From Limnohabitans sp. 15K (GTDB taxonomy: Bacteria > Pseudomonadota > Gammaproteobacteria > Burkholderiales > Burkholderiaceae_C): 64,000 nt of DNA. Numbering within the stretch: position 1 is the stretch's first letter; the number at the start of each line of letters is the position of its first letter. Positions 1 through 8,943 of this stretch are shown here, in pieces. The position numbers were made by a program, and so were the translations under genes. The DNA is taken from assembly GCF_002778285.1 (NCBI RefSeq), contig NZ_NESM01000001.1, positions 266,529 through 330,528 of the forward strand. The letters run 5' to 3'. The notes under the pieces were generated by a model. The model ran no database searches. It worked only from the letters and a program-made list of their open reading frames with translations, and was not told the origin of the DNA.

Positions 1-207
1 ACCCTTGACCATGTTCTCGGTGTTGCCCCGGCGAATGCGATCCAAAGGCTCGCCCGTGACCACATGCACATACCAAGGCTGCGTGTTCATCGACGAAGGC
101 GACCACTTGGCCACCTCAATGATCTCTTCGATCACCTCGCGTGGCACGGGTTTGGGCAGGTAGCCGCGAACGCTTTTTCGGGCCTTGATGAGTTCTGAAA
201 ATTCCAT
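1..207 (-). CDS. Nitroreductase family protein, partial (N-terminus only)
   Basis: Only the first 69 codons are present; the gene runs off the left edge. The N-terminus (MEFSELIKARKSVRGY, then SPSSMNTQPW near residue 38) matches the flavin-binding start of the FMN nitroreductase family (PF00881), in which NAD(P)H reduces nitro, quinone or enone groups. The arginine of KARKSVRGY usually contacts the FMN phosphate. It is the last visible gene of a co-directional run extending back to about 10.5 kb, and lies 72 bp downstream of the nitronate-monooxygenase-like gene, so a role in the same catabolic set is plausible. The substrate cannot be told from a fragment. Confidence 0.85.
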   Translation of the reverse strand, partial: MEFSELIKARKSVRGYLPKPVPREVIEEIIEVAKWSPSSMNTQPWYVHVVTGEPLDRIRRGNTENMVKG

Positions 208-279
208 GGGTTTTGTCTCCTCATCTAAGGATGGTTGAAAAGTTTTGAGCCGTCAATTCAACTGTGATGCCTAGGTTAC

Positions 280-1254
280 TCAAGCCAACATGCCACTGAG
301 CCGCTGGCGAATCAGCTGATCGGCCTGCGCCATGATCCGATCGACCAATTGCTGACATGTGGGCACGTCATGGATCAACCCCGCCACCATACCGCAACTC
401 CAGGCACCGGCATCAAGGTCTCCATCGTTCATGACCTTGGGATAGACGCCCGCCACATGCTCAACAATGTCGCTGATGCTCAGGGCTGCGCCTTTTTCAC
501 GTTCAATCTCTTGAACGCGCTTCACGCCCTCATTCATCAGCACGCGCTCGGTGTTCTTGATGGACCGCATGATGAGCGTGGTGTCCAGCTCACTGGCGGC
601 CACAATGGCCTGCTTCACTTTTTCATGCACTGGCGCTTCTTGCGTGGCAATGAAGCGGGTTCCCATGTTGATACCGTCAGCGCCCATGGCCAAGGCCGCC
701 ACCAGGCTGCGGCCATCGGCCATGCCACCAGAGGCCAGAAATGGAATTTTGAGTTCCTCTGCCGCACGGGGCAACAAGATGAAATTGGGCACGTCGTCCT
801 CGCCAGGATGGCCGCCGCACTCAAAGCCATCCACACTGACCGCATCACAGCCAATTTCTTCGGCCTTCAGGGCATGTCTGACCGAGGTGCATTTGTGAAT
901 CACCTTAATGCCCGCCGCCTTCAATGCAGGCATGTAGGCTTGCGGGTTGCGCCCGGCGGTTTCCACCACTTTGACACCGCCTTCGATGATGGCCCGGATG
1001 TATTCCGGATACGGGGGCGCAGTGAAGGCGGGCAAAAAGGTCAGATTCACACCAAAGGGTTGATCGGTCATCTGGCGGCAGCGCGCAATTTCCTTGGCCA
1101 GCAACTCTGGCGTTCTCTGGGTCAAGCCGGTGATGATGCCCAAGCCCCCGGCATTGGACACGGCCGAGGCCAGCTCGGCATAACCCACATGGTGCATGCC
1201 CCCTTGCATGATCGGGTGGCGAATGCCCAAGAGTTCTGTGATGCGTGTTTTCAT
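280..1254 (-). CDS. NAD(P)H-dependent flavin oxidoreductase / nitronate monooxygenase family
   Basis: 324 residues, the usual length for the FMN-dependent nitronate monooxygenase (2-nitropropane dioxygenase, PF03060) TIM barrel. Visible motifs are HPIMQGGM near residue 13, GFECGGHPGED near 145 (the family's His in GGH) and the phosphate-binding stretch SGGMADGRSLVAALAMGADG near 175. Known members oxidise alkyl nitronates, but many relatives sit in acyl-CoA or aromatic catabolic clusters and act as enoyl or quinone reductases. Here the neighbours are an acyl-CoA ligase and crotonases, so a reductase role in that pathway is at least as likely as true nitronate oxidation. An AGGA Shine-Dalgarno lies 8 nt before the ATG. 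Confidence 0.88.
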   Translation of the reverse strand: MKTRITELLGIRHPIMQGGMHHVGYAELASAVSNAGGLGIITGLTQRTPELLAKEIARCRQMTDQPFGVNLTFLPAFTAPPYPEYIRAIIEGGVKVVETAGRNPQAYMPALKAAGIKVIHKCTSVRHALKAEEIGCDAVSVDGFECGGHPGEDDVPNFILLPRAAEELKIPFLASGGMADGRSLVAALAMGADGINMGTRFIATQEAPVHEKVKQAIVAASELDTTLIMRSIKNTERVLMNEGVKRVQEIEREKGAALSISDIVEHVAGVYPKVMNDGDLDAGAWSCGMVAGLIHDVPTCQQLVDRIMAQADQLIRQRLSGMLA

Positions 1255-1300
1255 GTTTTGCTTCCTGCGTCAGTTAAGGAAAAAATAACTCGCCAGTCGA

Positions 1301-2932
1301 TCATTGCGGTTTGATTTTGTAAATGCCGTTGTTCCGATCGGCACTGAAATAAACCGTGCCATCGGCTGCAACAGCCACACCCGTCGTCAAGTAAGGCGGT
1401 GGCAAGCCAGGACCAGCTTCAAAGCCGATGGGCAAGTCTGAAGCAATCACCCGCTTGATGCCGTTCGACGGATCGACTTCAGTCAACTGACGCTTGGCTG
1501 TTTCAGCGACGATGAATTTTCCGGACGGCGCTTGTGCAAGTCCCTCCGGAGCAGCCAGTCCTTCTGAAATGGTTTTCTGACTCCAGTCAGCGGTGTCCAC
1601 TCGAACCAACCGCCCAGACAGCTCGGTGATGTACACGCCGCCATCTTTTCCAAGAATCATTTGTGTGGGTCCTTGTAAACCCGTGACCACTTGTTTTTTG
1701 TCATGCAAATCTGCGCCGCTCAACTGCGTCAAAGCGCCAGAAGCCAACTCCAATACCAGCACCCGGCCATCGCCCAGTTCGATGGCATCCATGGGTGCGG
1801 CCAGGCCATGCCCCATAGCTTTGGTGCTTTTGTCTTTGCGATTGAGCAATTGCACCGTGCCTGTAAACCAACTCGACATCACATAGTGGTCTTTGGACAA
1901 AGACAGGGCAAACGGATATTCGATAGGGTCACCGTGCATCCGTGCGATGTCGTTGAGTTTGCCGCTGACGGTATCGACCGCACGCAATCCAAAAACGTGC
2001 GCCACAAACAATGTCTTGCCATCTTCCGACAACTTGATACCGCCTGGTGCCGCCATGCCGCCTTGGATGATTTGTGTAACTTGGCCCGTGACTGGGTTGA
2101 TCTGTTGCACACCGTTGTCCACCATATTGGAAACATAAATGTTGTCGTTCTTGTCCAGCGCCAGGTTGTCCAGGCCTGTTTCCAGTTGTGCAACGCGTGT
2201 GCGCTTGCCGTCAGCCGCATGGATTCGGTACAAGCCGCCGGTTTTAGCGTCCACGACCCAGATATTTCCTTTGCTGTCAAAGTTGGCTGCAGCAGGAACT
2301 TTGAATTCGCTGTTGATGACTTTCATCTCGCCATCGATTGGATTGAGCTTGACAACTTGTCCTTTGAACCACAAAGGTCCGACGATCCAACCATCTGCAC
2401 CCACTTCAAAACCGTTCAGACCGCCCATGTCTTTTTTGATCAAGCGGGGAGGTTTGACACCGGTCACATCAATTTCCCAAAGTGCGTCACCCAAGAAAAC
2501 CTGGGATGCATACAACTTGCCGCTCTTTGGATCGAAGGCCAGTGAGTTGATGCCGGGGAGATCCTTGGCAATGACTCGAATCGGTGCACTGTCATTTTCA
2601 CGAATGCGCAAAACACCTTGCAGAAACGAAGTCCAGGCCATTTCGCCCTTGGGCCCGATGGCGATGTCATCTGCCTGACCTTGCGGAGCGTCTACCAAAA
2701 TGGTGTTTTTGCCAGTTGCGGCATCGACCTGGGTGATGGACATCCCCACCACGCTACCCGCCAGAAGTCGCCCTTGCTTGTCTATCGCCAAGCCATGAAC
2801 GCCTTTGAAACTTGACGGTGCCACCACGGCCTGCGGTGGGCCGTAATTTTGTGCCAAAGACACACTAGCCTGCAGCGATGCCATCAACATTCCTGAGAAA
2901 AAAATACCTCGTGAGTTTTTAAATAAATTCAT
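1301..2932 (-). CDS. Exported SMP-30/NHL-type beta-propeller protein
   Basis: 543 residues. Residues 1-27 form a Sec signal peptide ending at SLA-QN. The rest is a string of about 40-residue repeats with the pattern GL..LALDK..NIYVSN...VQQINP.TG, recurring at least eight times, which is the signature of SMP-30/gluconolactonase or NHL beta-propellers, including the closing repeat GVAVAADGTVYFSADRNNG. It is longer than the roughly 300-residue SMP-30 lactonases, so it may be a double or extended propeller in the periplasm. Relatives hydrolyse lactones or bind ligands; I cannot assign a substrate. A strong AAGGAG lies 7 nt before the ATG. Base composition is visibly more AT-rich than in the core genes to the right. 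Confidence 0.8.
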   Translation of the reverse strand: MNLFKNSRGIFFSGMLMASLQASVSLAQNYGPPQAVVAPSSFKGVHGLAIDKQGRLLAGSVVGMSITQVDAATGKNTILVDAPQGQADDIAIGPKGEMAWTSFLQGVLRIRENDSAPIRVIAKDLPGINSLAFDPKSGKLYASQVFLGDALWEIDVTGVKPPRLIKKDMGGLNGFEVGADGWIVGPLWFKGQVVKLNPIDGEMKVINSEFKVPAAANFDSKGNIWVVDAKTGGLYRIHAADGKRTRVAQLETGLDNLALDKNDNIYVSNMVDNGVQQINPVTGQVTQIIQGGMAAPGGIKLSEDGKTLFVAHVFGLRAVDTVSGKLNDIARMHGDPIEYPFALSLSKDHYVMSSWFTGTVQLLNRKDKSTKAMGHGLAAPMDAIELGDGRVLVLELASGALTQLSGADLHDKKQVVTGLQGPTQMILGKDGGVYITELSGRLVRVDTADWSQKTISEGLAAPEGLAQAPSGKFIVAETAKRQLTEVDPSNGIKRVIASDLPIGFEAGPGLPPPYLTTGVAVAADGTVYFSADRNNGIYKIKPQ

Positions 2933-3015
2933 GAACAGTCTCCTTTAAAAATAATTCAACAAGTAAATTTGAGTGGCGAATGACAGATGCATCGGGCAGG
3001 TTAAAAATCAGCGCC

Positions 3016-4686
3016 CTAAAGCCAGACGATGGATTTTTGAAGTTCGGACCAGGCTTCAAAAGAAGGCCCATACACCGCTTCAATCTGGTTGCGCTTGACT
3101 TTCAACGTGGGGGTGATGAATCCAGAATCCACCGTCCATGGTGTTTGATCGAGAACCAGGCAAGAGAGCCGCTCATGCGGGTCAAGCTGTTGATTGATCA
3201 GGACCAGTTCACGTTCAAAATCGGCTTGTAATTTTTGACGCTGTTCTGGCTCCAAGGCTTGTTTGACCCGTTCAGGTGTCAGTGCCAGAATGGCCAGCGG
3301 TTGAGCCATGTTGGCACCCACCACACAGCAGGCTTCCACACCAGGCATCAACGACAGCATGGCCTCTATGGCCGCGGGTGCCACATATTTGCCCTTGCTG
3401 GTTTTGAACAGGTCTTTCACCCTGCCTGTCAGTTTCAGATTGCCCTGCGCATCGACCGATCCCTTGTCTCCGGTGTGCAGCCAGCCGTCCGATGTGAAGG
3501 CTTGAGCGGTCAATTGGGGCTCCAGAAAATACCCCACCATCAGCCCCGAGGACAGGACCTGCACTTCACTCGTCTCCGGGTCAAGTCGGCATTTCACGCC
3601 ATTCAGAACTTTCCCCACGCTGCCAGGCAAGGGGTGATGTACATCGGTCGTATGGGTGCATCCGTTCTCGGTCATGCCATACAACTCGATGAGGTTCAAA
3701 CCCAGTGCGCCATACCAACGCAACAACTCAGGCGGCATGGGCGCGGCACCTCCTGCGGCCACACGGCATTGGTCCAAACCCAAGGCGGTCAATATCTTTT
3801 TTTGAACCAACCGATTGAGCAATGGAATTTTGAGCAAAAGCGCCAACTTTTGGGGTGGCATCTTGGCGTGTACACCTTCCCGAAACTTGAGCCACAACCG
3901 GGGTACAGAAAAGAAGAACGTGGGGCGTGCCCGTTGCATGTCCTGTGCAAATGTCTCTTGGGATTCCGCAAAAAAGACATGCATGCCCGTGGCCAACAGC
4001 ATGTGTTCAACCAGACCCCGTTCGGCAATGTGCGACAGAGGCAAATAAGACAGCATCCTGTCGTTTTCGTCCAATGGAATACGTTCGAGCCCCTGTGCAA
4101 TGATCGATTGGAACGTGCCAAAACTGTGCATCACGCCTTTGGGATTTCCAGTGGTCCCAGAGGTGTACATCACTGTGCACAGGTCTTGGGCGGGGCGAAT
4201 GACTTGGCCCTGAAGGGGGCGCTGCAACCGAACGATCTCTGACCAGTCAGAACCAGACCATGGCGGACTCAAAGGCAACTTGATGCAAGGCAACTGCTCG
4301 GGCAGACCGGCCCTCATCGCTTCGGGGTTGTCGAGTTTACCGACAAAGATCAGACACGCGCAGCTGTGGTCCAAAATTTGACGCACTGTCTTGCTGGCCA
4401 GCGTTGGATACAGAGGCACGGAGACATGGCCCGCCATCCAGATGGCCCAGTCGGCCATGAGCCAATGTGCTGTGTTTTTCCCCCAAATCGCGATCCGGCT
4501 GCCCGGGGGAAGTCCCAGCGATTGCAAATGGCTGGCCATGCAGCGCACCTCATGAGCGGCTTCGGCCCATGTGAATGTCTCGACCAAACCTTGACCCATG
4601 GGCTGTGTGAAGCACACGCGATGCGCAGCCGTAGCTTCCCAGTGGTAGAGCCTTTGAAGGGCCAGCATGTTGGAGGATGTGTCCAT
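3016..4686 (-). CDS. AMP-dependent long-chain acyl-CoA synthetase/ligase
   Basis: 556 residues. The ANL adenylation motifs are clear: TVMYTSGTTGNPKGVMHS (about 171-188), ELYGMTENGCTHTTD, GWLHTGDKG, and the hinge/lysine region KDLFKTSKGKYVAP. This is the long-chain (FadD15-like) subtype that converts a carboxylate plus ATP and CoA into an acyl-CoA. I place the start at the ATG one base after the upstream crotonase stop (TGACATG) and reject an in-frame ATG 33 bp earlier, inside that gene. The one-base spacing implies translational coupling. With the neighbouring crotonases and C-C hydrolase it could activate the acid released from a larger substrate; chain length or aromatic specificity is not visible. 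Confidence 0.9.
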   Translation of the reverse strand: MDTSSNMLALQRLYHWEATAAHRVCFTQPMGQGLVETFTWAEAAHEVRCMASHLQSLGLPPGSRIAIWGKNTAHWLMADWAIWMAGHVSVPLYPTLASKTVRQILDHSCACLIFVGKLDNPEAMRAGLPEQLPCIKLPLSPPWSGSDWSEIVRLQRPLQGQVIRPAQDLCTVMYTSGTTGNPKGVMHSFGTFQSIIAQGLERIPLDENDRMLSYLPLSHIAERGLVEHMLLATGMHVFFAESQETFAQDMQRARPTFFFSVPRLWLKFREGVHAKMPPQKLALLLKIPLLNRLVQKKILTALGLDQCRVAAGGAAPMPPELLRWYGALGLNLIELYGMTENGCTHTTDVHHPLPGSVGKVLNGVKCRLDPETSEVQVLSSGLMVGYFLEPQLTAQAFTSDGWLHTGDKGSVDAQGNLKLTGRVKDLFKTSKGKYVAPAAIEAMLSLMPGVEACCVVGANMAQPLAILALTPERVKQALEPEQRQKLQADFERELVLINQQLDPHERLSCLVLDQTPWTVDSGFITPTLKVKRNQIEAVYGPSFEAWSELQKSIVWL

Positions 4687-4687
4687 G

Positions 4688-5404
4688 TCAAGCCACCTCC
4701 ATGCCCATATGTGCTGCATTCCATTCGGCCATATCGGCCTTCATAGCAACGGCCATGGCCTCCATCACTTGGGCATTGATGCGGTGCTTGTTCATGGCGA
4801 AAGACTTCGAGTCCAGCGCGAGGAGGTCGGCACAGTGCCGTTGAACAGCTTCTTGCATGGCGTAAGCGGGCACCAATTCGTCGACAAAGCCCGCCAACAA
4901 TGCAGATGCTGGTGTAAAGGGCATACCCAGCGTTGTCGCGGTGTGCATTTGCGCCGGCGCCAGCTTTCTGAGACAGACCTCCACTGTCAGTCGCGGCAAG
5001 ACCATGCCTAACCGTACTTCATTGATCTGGAATCGGGCGCCCACATCGACACCAACACGCAGGTCGCATGACAGCAGCAAAATGGCCCCCAGCGCAACAG
5101 CATGGCCGGTGCAAGCAGCGATCACCGGCAGTGGATAGTCCACCAAGCGAGCGCACAGGCGCATCCCCTCCTCCAACATGGTCTGCACGTCGGGGCCGCC
5201 ACGCTTGAAAACCCCCAAATCAAATCCACCCGAAAAGGAACCATCGCGGCCAGACAAGACCACCACCTTGGCTTCTTGTTCTGCGCGATCCAGCGCCCCA
5301 TTCAGGGCTGCCAGCATGGCGATGTTCATGACGTTGGCTTTGCCGTCGTCCATGCGAAGCGTTGCCACACCGTTGTTCAAGTCATAACGAACCAGGGTAT
5401 TCAT
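4688..5404 (-). CDS. Enoyl-CoA hydratase/isomerase family protein (divergent crotonase)
   Basis: 238 residues starting MNTLVRYDL; a longer reading frame upstream is open but overlaps the gap before the next crotonase. The crotonase core is recognisable: SGRDGSFSGGFDLGVFKRGG (oxyanion-hole glycine) and HAVALGAILLLSCDLRVG. At the two places where classical enoyl-CoA hydratases carry their catalytic glutamates the sequence reads ALGAIL and RLGMVLPR, so both appear to be absent. This makes a standard hydration reaction doubtful; isomerase, hydrolase or other crotonase chemistry is possible. It is directly coupled to the acyl-CoA ligase downstream and follows a second, canonical crotonase by 50 bp. 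Confidence 0.85.
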   Translation of the reverse strand: MNTLVRYDLNNGVATLRMDDGKANVMNIAMLAALNGALDRAEQEAKVVVLSGRDGSFSGGFDLGVFKRGGPDVQTMLEEGMRLCARLVDYPLPVIAACTGHAVALGAILLLSCDLRVGVDVGARFQINEVRLGMVLPRLTVEVCLRKLAPAQMHTATTLGMPFTPASALLAGFVDELVPAYAMQEAVQRHCADLLALDSKSFAMNKHRINAQVMEAMAVAMKADMAEWNAAHMGMEVA

Positions 5405-5454
5405 GTCAGTTCCAAATAAAAAAGTGCTAAAGAGCTGGAGGGCTTGCGCATCGA

Positions 5455-6219
5455 TCAGCAACCCTGCCATTGAGGTCGGCGCTTCTCAGCAAAAGCGGTT
5501 GCCCCTTCCATGGCGTCTTTGCTGGTGGCAATCGCTTTAAGCAAGGGTTCTTGCAGGGCAAACATTTCTTGGGATGACCAGTCTTGCGACTCGGATATGA
5601 CTTTCTTGCTGGCGGCTACGGCAAGAGGCCCATTGGCGGCTATCACACGCGCCAATGTCAGTGCGGCAGTCAGCGCCCCACCTGAGGCCACAACCCGATT
5701 GACCAGCCCCAACTCGTACGCGCGTGCAGCGCTGATCATCTCGCCAGTGAGGGCCATTTCCATGGCAACGCGTTGGGGAATTTGGCGCGGCGTGCGCAGC
5801 AGCCCGCCAGCACCTGCAATCAATCCGACCTTGACCTCGGGCGTGCCAAAACGGGCGCCATCGCCGGCCACGATGAGGTCACAAGCCATAGCCAGCTCAA
5901 ACCCTCCAGCCAGCGCAAAGCCTTCAACCGCTGCAATCAGCGGCTTTTGGGGTGGTTTGCTGCACAGCCCGCCAAAGCCACGGCCATTGATGAAGGGCGA
6001 TTCGCCACGAACATAGGCTTTCAGATCCATGCCTGAGCAGAACATGCCGCCCGCACCCGTCAAAATCGCCAAGCGAATCGCCGGGTTTCTGTCCAACGCG
6101 ATCATAGCCACAGCGATGCCCTCGGCCACTTCGCGGTTGACCGCATTCTTGGCTTCGGGGCGATTGATCGTGACCGTCATGACGCCTTGATCGACGCTCA
6201 CCTGCACTGTGTCGCTCAT
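5455..6219 (-). CDS. Enoyl-CoA hydratase (crotonase family)
   Basis: 254 residues, normal for an enoyl-CoA hydratase. Motifs: GAGGMFCSGMDLKAYVRG (oxyanion hole), EGFALAGGFELAMACDL and FGTPEVKVGLIAGAGG. The glutamates in GGFELA and in TPEVKVG align with the two catalytic acids of rat and bacterial crotonases, so hydration of a 2-enoyl-CoA is the expected reaction, unlike its divergent neighbour. It has a good Shine-Dalgarno (CAGGAG) before ATG. Two crotonases plus an acyl-CoA ligase in a row suggest a beta-oxidation-like side-chain shortening route; no acyl-CoA dehydrogenase or thiolase is in the visible cluster, so these must come from elsewhere. Confidence 0.92.
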   Translation of the reverse strand: MSDTVQVSVDQGVMTVTINRPEAKNAVNREVAEGIAVAMIALDRNPAIRLAILTGAGGMFCSGMDLKAYVRGESPFINGRGFGGLCSKPPQKPLIAAVEGFALAGGFELAMACDLIVAGDGARFGTPEVKVGLIAGAGGLLRTPRQIPQRVAMEMALTGEMISAARAYELGLVNRVVASGGALTAALTLARVIAANGPLAVAASKKVISESQDWSSQEMFALQEPLLKAIATSKDAMEGATAFAEKRRPQWQGC

Positions 6220-6298
6220 TGAAAACTCCTGATGATTGAAATATTGCTTGACTTGACGCTGATGAAAACGCAGCGTTTGGATGAGGAATTGCCTTGGG

Positions 6299-7480
6299 TT
6301 ACTGGAGCACCAGCACGTTGTTTCGACGCTCGATCTGGCGAGGCAGATTCAAGGTCATCACCTCCTGCCCCCCTGTGCGCTGCAACAGCGCCGCCAGGTT
6401 TTGCGCGGCCTCACCGGGCAAATCTTGTGCAGCAAGTTGAGCCATTTGAAACAGCCACAAGCCATGCACGGCACTGGCACGTTGCACCTGGACACCACGC
6501 CATGTGTAGCGGACCATGCCCACAGTGGGGTGCACCACGGGGTCATTGCTGAAGTGAATCAATTGACCTGATGGCGCATCAGGGTGGGCATCACACCATT
6601 GCTGGTAGATCGCCATGTCTGCACAAAGCTGAGGTCCCCAGTCTTTGAACATCAAGGTCAGCACTGGCTCCAACGTGGCAGGGATGGTGTCATCGGGCAA
6701 CCAATCGGCTTCATGCGTTGCAAATTCGCCATCGGGTGTATTGGGCAATTGCATGCGCTCTACCCAGCGCGCCACGTTGGGCGCGCGCTTTTTCATCAGC
6801 GCTGTCGGGTAAGGGTCGCGCCCAAGGTGCGCGTACATGGGCGCAATCAGTCCCAGGTCGGCCATGCTGACACGCCAGCCCATCACATAGGGATAGCTCT
6901 GAAAGTGAACGTCAAGAGCTTCCAGAAGTTCTTCATATGCCGCCTCGATCGCAGGCTGGGTCTGCGGGGTGATGCCCAGAGCTGGCAAGCTGGCGCTGAA
7001 GAAATCCATCACACGCCTGCCAGCAGCCCTTCGTGCTTCGGGGTCTGGTCCGGCGTAGAGTCCACGTCCGAATTCAGTCTGCAAGAACAGTTCCTGCTCG
7101 TCGCGATAGCTCCAGCGGTAGTGCATGGCGGCCTGCAGCATGCCCTCGAGGCCAAAGCCGTCGATCAGTCGTGCCACCACCCGCTGTAGCGGCGAATTTG
7201 GACACATCGAATTTGCAGAATCCTGAGCATCCAGAGCGTCCAAATAAGTGACGATGTCCGTCGAGTCTTGAATGAAATGCCCCTCTGGCGTTTCAAGCAC
7301 TGGAAAGGTCACCAACCCGACCGCCGGACGAACGCGCGCTTTGTAATCCGGATGCGAAGGACAACGTTCGACGAATGCAAGCCCTTTCTTGATCAAGCAG
7401 GACCGTGCTTTGCCGGTGTAAAGCGAGTGGGGCGTGCCCCAAAGAATGTATGGACGTTTCGGATCAACTGCGGTGGTCAT
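6299..7480 (-). CDS. Glutathione S-transferase family protein, long two-domain form
   Basis: 393 residues from the ATG at 7480 (MTTAVDPKRPYILWG), chosen over an upstream start because GAGAG precedes it. The N-terminal 85 residues are thioredoxin-like (LYTGKARSCLIKKGL, then TFPVLETPEG and DSTDIVTYLD, equivalent to the glutathione-binding VPxL and E/D-S elements of GSTs). A helical C-terminal domain and about 150 extra residues follow, making it far longer than a typical 200-230-residue GST. GSTs in catabolic clusters perform isomerisation, ether cleavage or dehalogenation; which applies here is not visible. It lies between the crotonase and the FAD oxidoreductase in the same orientation. Confidence 0.75.
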   Translation of the reverse strand: MTTAVDPKRPYILWGTPHSLYTGKARSCLIKKGLAFVERCPSHPDYKARVRPAVGLVTFPVLETPEGHFIQDSTDIVTYLDALDAQDSANSMCPNSPLQRVVARLIDGFGLEGMLQAAMHYRWSYRDEQELFLQTEFGRGLYAGPDPEARRAAGRRVMDFFSASLPALGITPQTQPAIEAAYEELLEALDVHFQSYPYVMGWRVSMADLGLIAPMYAHLGRDPYPTALMKKRAPNVARWVERMQLPNTPDGEFATHEADWLPDDTIPATLEPVLTLMFKDWGPQLCADMAIYQQWCDAHPDAPSGQLIHFSNDPVVHPTVGMVRYTWRGVQVQRASAVHGLWLFQMAQLAAQDLPGEAAQNLAALLQRTGGQEVMTLNLPRQIERRNNVLVLQ

Positions 7481-7566
7481 TTTCTTAACTCTCCATTCAA
7501 AAATCGCTGGGCCGGACAAACCAAACGTTTGGCCCAATGACGGTCATTCGATTGACGACTTGTGTC

Positions 7567-8922
7567 TCATGCACTTGGAGCGGGCAAACGCCCCATCCAA
7601 GGATGAAAGCGCCCCTGAGGGTCATACTTGGCCCTGGCTTGATCGAGCCGAACCATGTTGGCGTCAGACACAAATTTGGAGGGCCTGCGGGCCAGGTTTT
7701 CGTCGGCCAGTTGAATACCCCGGCTCCATGGCTCCAAGGCTTTCATGTGATCCGTTGCCCAGTTGGCATGCTTGGCTTCATCCACGCCTTTGCCAAGACC
7801 GCAATACAGCGCCAAATAGGTGCGGTGTTCTTGAGAAAAAGCCATGTCCGGGCGCTGCACCGGACCATTCCAGTTGAGCCAAAGGACATGGCTGGGATGA
7901 GGCGGCTGGGTGTCCGCGATGCTGCGAATCGCGGGCAGCAGCGGATCGACGGGGCTGTCCATCCACATGTTGTCGGCGCTCCAGCGGGTGTTGGACAAGA
8001 ACAAGGTTTTTTCGCCCGCCTTCATCATGAAATTCAGCGACATGGGCAGCAGCGGCAGCGTGAAACTGGCTTTGGATCGTACCGGGCTGTTCGACATGAA
8101 TGCCACCAACTCGCGAGCCTCCTTCCAACTGTCGGCCATGACCGGTGACACCACCTCGATGCCATGCGCATTGATCAATGTGGCCTTGGGGTTCATGACC
8201 ATCTGGAATTCCACATTAGGTGACACGGTAGGCCCCACACGATCGGCCCAGGCCAAGACTTCTTCAAGGTGCTTGATGCGAAACACCTGCAATTTCATGC
8301 CAATGAATTTGGCACGCTTGTGCAGCTTCAAATGAAAGCGCACCACCACACCGAAAAACCCTGGACCTGAACCGCGAGCAGACCAGAACAAATCGGCATT
8401 TTCAATTTCGTTGGCATGCACCAATGTGCCATCGGCCAGGACCACATCGATCCCAATGACGTTTTGACACCCGACACCCACGTTGCGGCTATTCCAACCG
8501 AACCCGCCTTGCAGCAGAAAGCCGCCCATACCCACAGTCCAGGCGTGAGCAGTTGGGAAGAACAACTTGTGCGGCACCAAGGCCAAATTCAGTTCACCCG
8601 CAAGAACCGCCGGGCCGATGATGGCTGTCATCTGGGTGGGGTTGACTTCGATCGAGTTGAGGCGCGAAAGGTCCAGCATCATGCCGCCCTCTCGGATGTG
8701 GTTTTGCGCCCAGCTGTGACCACCCGAGCACATGCCGATGTGCATGTCATTTTGATGGGCTTGACGAACTGCTGTGATGACTTCGCTAAGGTCATTGGCC
8801 TGCACCACGATGTCCGGCCGACGCCCTGGATCTCTGGTTGTAAAACTCGTGCCCAGAACAGCTTGCTCAAAGCCAGCTTGTCCACGGCGAAAAATCTGGC
8901 CGCGTGAGGATGTGCGTTGCAT
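7567..8922 (-). CDS. FAD-binding (PCMH/BBE-type) oxidoreductase
   Basis: 451 residues. The N-terminal PCMH-type FAD domain shows PDIVVQANDLSEVITAVR, MCSGGHSWAQNHI and VGMGGFLLQGGFGWNSRN. The histidine of GGHS is the residue that binds FAD covalently in the berberine-bridge/6-hydroxynicotine oxidase group. The C-terminus (YDPQGRFHPWMG) resembles the BBE tail. The second, cysteinyl FAD link of bicovalent members is not obvious. Such enzymes oxidise alcohols, amines or phenols with O2 or an acceptor. No signal peptide is visible, so it is probably cytoplasmic. It is immediately downstream of the PhlG-like hydrolase (21 bp), suggesting consecutive steps in one pathway. Confidence 0.87.
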   Translation of the reverse strand: MQRTSSRGQIFRRGQAGFEQAVLGTSFTTRDPGRRPDIVVQANDLSEVITAVRQAHQNDMHIGMCSGGHSWAQNHIREGGMMLDLSRLNSIEVNPTQMTAIIGPAVLAGELNLALVPHKLFFPTAHAWTVGMGGFLLQGGFGWNSRNVGVGCQNVIGIDVVLADGTLVHANEIENADLFWSARGSGPGFFGVVVRFHLKLHKRAKFIGMKLQVFRIKHLEEVLAWADRVGPTVSPNVEFQMVMNPKATLINAHGIEVVSPVMADSWKEARELVAFMSNSPVRSKASFTLPLLPMSLNFMMKAGEKTLFLSNTRWSADNMWMDSPVDPLLPAIRSIADTQPPHPSHVLWLNWNGPVQRPDMAFSQEHRTYLALYCGLGKGVDEAKHANWATDHMKALEPWSRGIQLADENLARRPSKFVSDANMVRLDQARAKYDPQGRFHPWMGRLPAPSA

Positions 8923-8943
8923 GAAGAAAACTCCTGTGTTTGT

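Noticed and set aside
4684-4719. Upstream ATG at 4719 as start of the acyl-CoA ligase
   Set aside because: It lies inside the upstream crotonase gene and adds a non-family extension; ATG 4686, one base after the stop, fits coupling better.
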